Positions 61,561-64,000 of a stretch of 64,000 nt of DNA are shown piece after piece; the first letter of the stretch is position 1; each line of letters starts with the position of its first letter. The stretch covers positions 31,178,368 to 31,242,367 of the forward strand of contig CP099841.1 of NCBI GenBank assembly GCA_030062745.1, read 5' to 3'. The stretch is from Capitulum mitella. Lineage: Eukaryota > Arthropoda > Thecostraca > Pollicipedomorpha > Pollicipedidae. Under the pieces are notes generated by a model. It was not told the DNA's origin. It did not search any database and saw nothing but the letters and a program-made list of their open reading frames with translations. The position numbers and the translations under genes are program-made.

Positions 61561-61744
61561 TTTCGAAGCTGTGAACCTCTATGCAATATGACTCACCTTT
61601 TAACAGGAGGGCGCTGCTGGAGGTCTTAAATACGGCTGACAACTGTGAACTGTGAGATCCGGGGTCGGAACAAATGGATCAGAGATGGGCTTGTGAATGG
61701 CGTCACGGTGCTTCTCCTGGACTCGATAAACGGAACAAATTACC

Positions 61745-61796
61745 TCCTCCTCTCTCTCTTCTATCTTCCTATTCCTATCATGCCTTCTCTCTCTCT

Positions 61797-61841
<45 letters not shown>
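61745..61841. repeat. (CT)n microsatellite
   Basis: An interrupted CT tract becomes pure from about 61799 to 61841. Confidence 0.97.
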
Positions 61842-61845
<4 letters not shown>

Positions 61846-64000
61846 TCCGTACCACGTGGCATAATCAGCAATTTTGTCTTGGAACATTAAACTTCGGAAG
61901 AATTGGTATGATCTTTAAAGCTCACAGAACACCATGTGCTTAGGAGCGTCGTTGTGCCTGCACGCACCATATCCCTAATAAGGAAACCTTAGTCAGCTGT
62001 GAAATACAGTCATGAATGGTTACCAAATGCTGTCGTCCGTAACCACTCTACTGAAATTCATGTGTCAGGTAAATCTGACAGCAAGAATTAGACCATGACA
62101 CAACGTGCGAATTACTGCACATTGCACAGTGTCAGGATCCTCATCGTTTGCCACAGCATCGTATCAACTGTCTATGCTTTTCTTTTGTTTGCAACGAAGT
62201 TCTTGAAGAAATATTACTACCACGGATAAGATTTGAGCTTTTCGGATCCGGTCGATGAGAGTATCTGCTGAGGATGCGATGGTGAGAACTGAAGAGAGCC
62301 TTTGCATTTGGATGAATGTATGGTGGTTCCGTTTTTGTACCGGGCTGAACACTCAAAATGATGCGACTCTGGCGGCAGCTGACTGGGGTCCGCTGTTTAG
62401 AGCAGAAAGATAATGCAACATGACCATATCCCTCCGCGCCGTCTTGGACGAGCACTAGCCCTGTTCTGCCTCCGTTCTGCTATGGGACAAGGACCGACAG
62501 CGCCGTCTTGACCGACGGGAGCCGGGCTTGAACAGGCTGCAGATTGTCAGCAGACGGACGGGAAAACACTGTCGCCGCGAGGCCTCCCGGGCAATTTCCG
62601 ACCAGTGAGATTATGAGTCCGGGTTTTGGTGTCGGCTGCGCGAGTTTCCGCAGCGGCGCTAATTGCAGCGTCATCAGACGAGGACACCGAGCCGCGGCGC
62701 CGCTCCGAGATCTCCTCTCAGGCCGGGCTGCAGATGAGGATGTGCCCCGCCAGCTGAGACTGGCAGACTGGAGCACTTGCCACTTCTGACAGGTCTTTTA
62801 CATATCTCTTTATAGATATATTTATGTTTATAGACGTAATATAGTTCAATATTTAAAGATACATTAATTTTATGGATATGTTTTCCCTCCGAACTTAACG
62901 TTGATTATTTTTCGCATTTCTTTCTTATCATATATAGATTTATTAATATTCAAAGACGCCACTTAGTGCCTGTGTTAAAACGTAACGGTGTACGGTATGG
63001 CACAATGATACTGCAACCCTCGCTCGCCTTTTATATATGGCCATCTTCATTAGTTCAAGGAGGCCCGCCATCCCCAGCTTCTTCTAAACCTGGCGATGTA
63101 GAAAGAGGAAAAGCAGCCAAACATATTGCTCTTCCGGCTACAGTATGAGGCCTCGTTTGCCCCTTAAAGTCACACGATAACCCTATATGTTTCTACTGGA
63201 TCTAAAAAAAAAACAGTCTGCCAAACATTCCATGTGGGGGAAAATGCAATTAACAACTTTCGCTAGTCCGCCAAACATTCCCTACACAGATGTCGTAAGT
63301 CCTTTCAGACTCAAGGGTTATTTCGACTAGAGCCAATTCATGATGCAGCCCGTTTACAACGTTTCTGAGTCTCAGGACTGATAGCTCGCTGGCATGACAT
63401 GGGGTAAAAGCTTCCACATGTAAAACTCTAGCAATGCTTTTGCTTGCAACGTGCAGAATGCTCTTATCGCCTTCCTATCGGCTTTCCTAAAGACCCTTTC
63501 ATGCTGTCAACTTTGTTGTTGAAACAAGAAAATTACGTCTCCCAAGATGCTAAATTTGGCGACCTCAGGCTGGGAAGCATTCTACTCGAAGGCTGAGCCG
63601 GAACAGATAAGCTCCTTGGCCCTAATAATGGCCGTAAACTACACAGGCCAATGACGTCAGTACCAAACCATGACCCAACACTATCCAGATACCGTTTAGG
63701 CTGTCACACATCACAAGAATGGCGCTGGCGCGCGAGCGCGTGGTGCGTACCATTACGGACGATTCAGATCGGAATGATGGGAGTAAGGGATTGCAGGGAT
63801 GGTAGGGGAAACCACCGTGCATCACAGTGCCGCAGCACGTGCGTATTCCTCACGGGAATTAACCACGTGAGTTTTTGGCAGCACCCTCTTCTGCAAGACA
63901 AGGCAACAGACAGGCAAAGAAATAAAGAACGTTGCGGGCGAGGAACCGCTATGTGCGGAATCTCGGCATCCAAAATAAATGCCAGTATACTAGGAGCACG
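61842..64000. other. Intergenic with a small GC island
   Basis: A GC-richer patch lies at 62440-62760, with an AT-rich tract at 62800-62960. No gene was recognised. Confidence 0.45.

Overview
This is eukaryotic genomic DNA, most likely from an invertebrate and probably an arthropod. It has few, short, intron-separated exons with GT/AG junctions, long introns, no operons, many microsatellites, and several families of short non-autonomous DNA transposons. GC-rich, CpG-dense islands of about 0.3-2.5 kb alternate with AT-rich sequence. A crustacean such as a barnacle would fit the texture, but that is a guess. Most open frames in the GC-rich parts are stop-poor composition artefacts. I accept only two coding loci.

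Locus 1 (plus strand, 4819-28345) is the 3' part of a p90 ribosomal S6 kinase gene (Rsk/S6KII), in three exons. Exon 4819-4936 encodes the end of the C-terminal kinase domain (TPFTNSEDDSP...SAPAK). Exon 21756-21899 continues it ([19 protein letters not shown]...SVK). Exon 28220-28345 carries the autoinhibitory ATYRAIN segment, a basic LARRRRKSRR docking tail and the stop. Phases and residues join without a gap. The introns are about 16.8 and 6.3 kb. Upstream exons were not found and presumably lie before the window. Three of the five Rsk splice junctions visible here have been copied locally in tandem. The acceptor of the middle exon is the most striking, with six 46-bp decoy copies directly in front of it.

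Locus 2 (plus strand, 48712-48988) is a first coding exon in a CpG-rich island. It has a signal peptide and ends in KQYDVPLI plus one base before a good GT donor. It looks like the start of a secreted or neuropeptide-type precursor. Its later exons were not found.

The rest is intronic or intergenic. Mobile DNA dominates what can be recognised. There are three good copies and one diverged relative of a 1.2-kb MITE with TTAA targets and CCCTATTCCCGG termini (piggyBac-like), and each good copy carries a perfect DR1 nuclear-receptor motif. A second TTAA-bounded family (CCCTCGCCGGG-like ends) has four copies. One 170-bp hAT-type MITE has a perfect 8-bp target duplication. There are also minisatellites (40, 41, 46, 32 and 168 bp), a GGTCA-rich array, a 334/347-bp direct-repeat pair, and an 80-nt hairpin with 23-bp perfect arms inside Rsk intron 1. 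No rRNA, tRNA, CRISPR or recognisable retroelement was found. The regions 9-11.9 kb, 13.2-15 kb, 39.9-41.4 kb, 55.5-58.3 kb and 59.6-60.6 kb hold nothing I can name.
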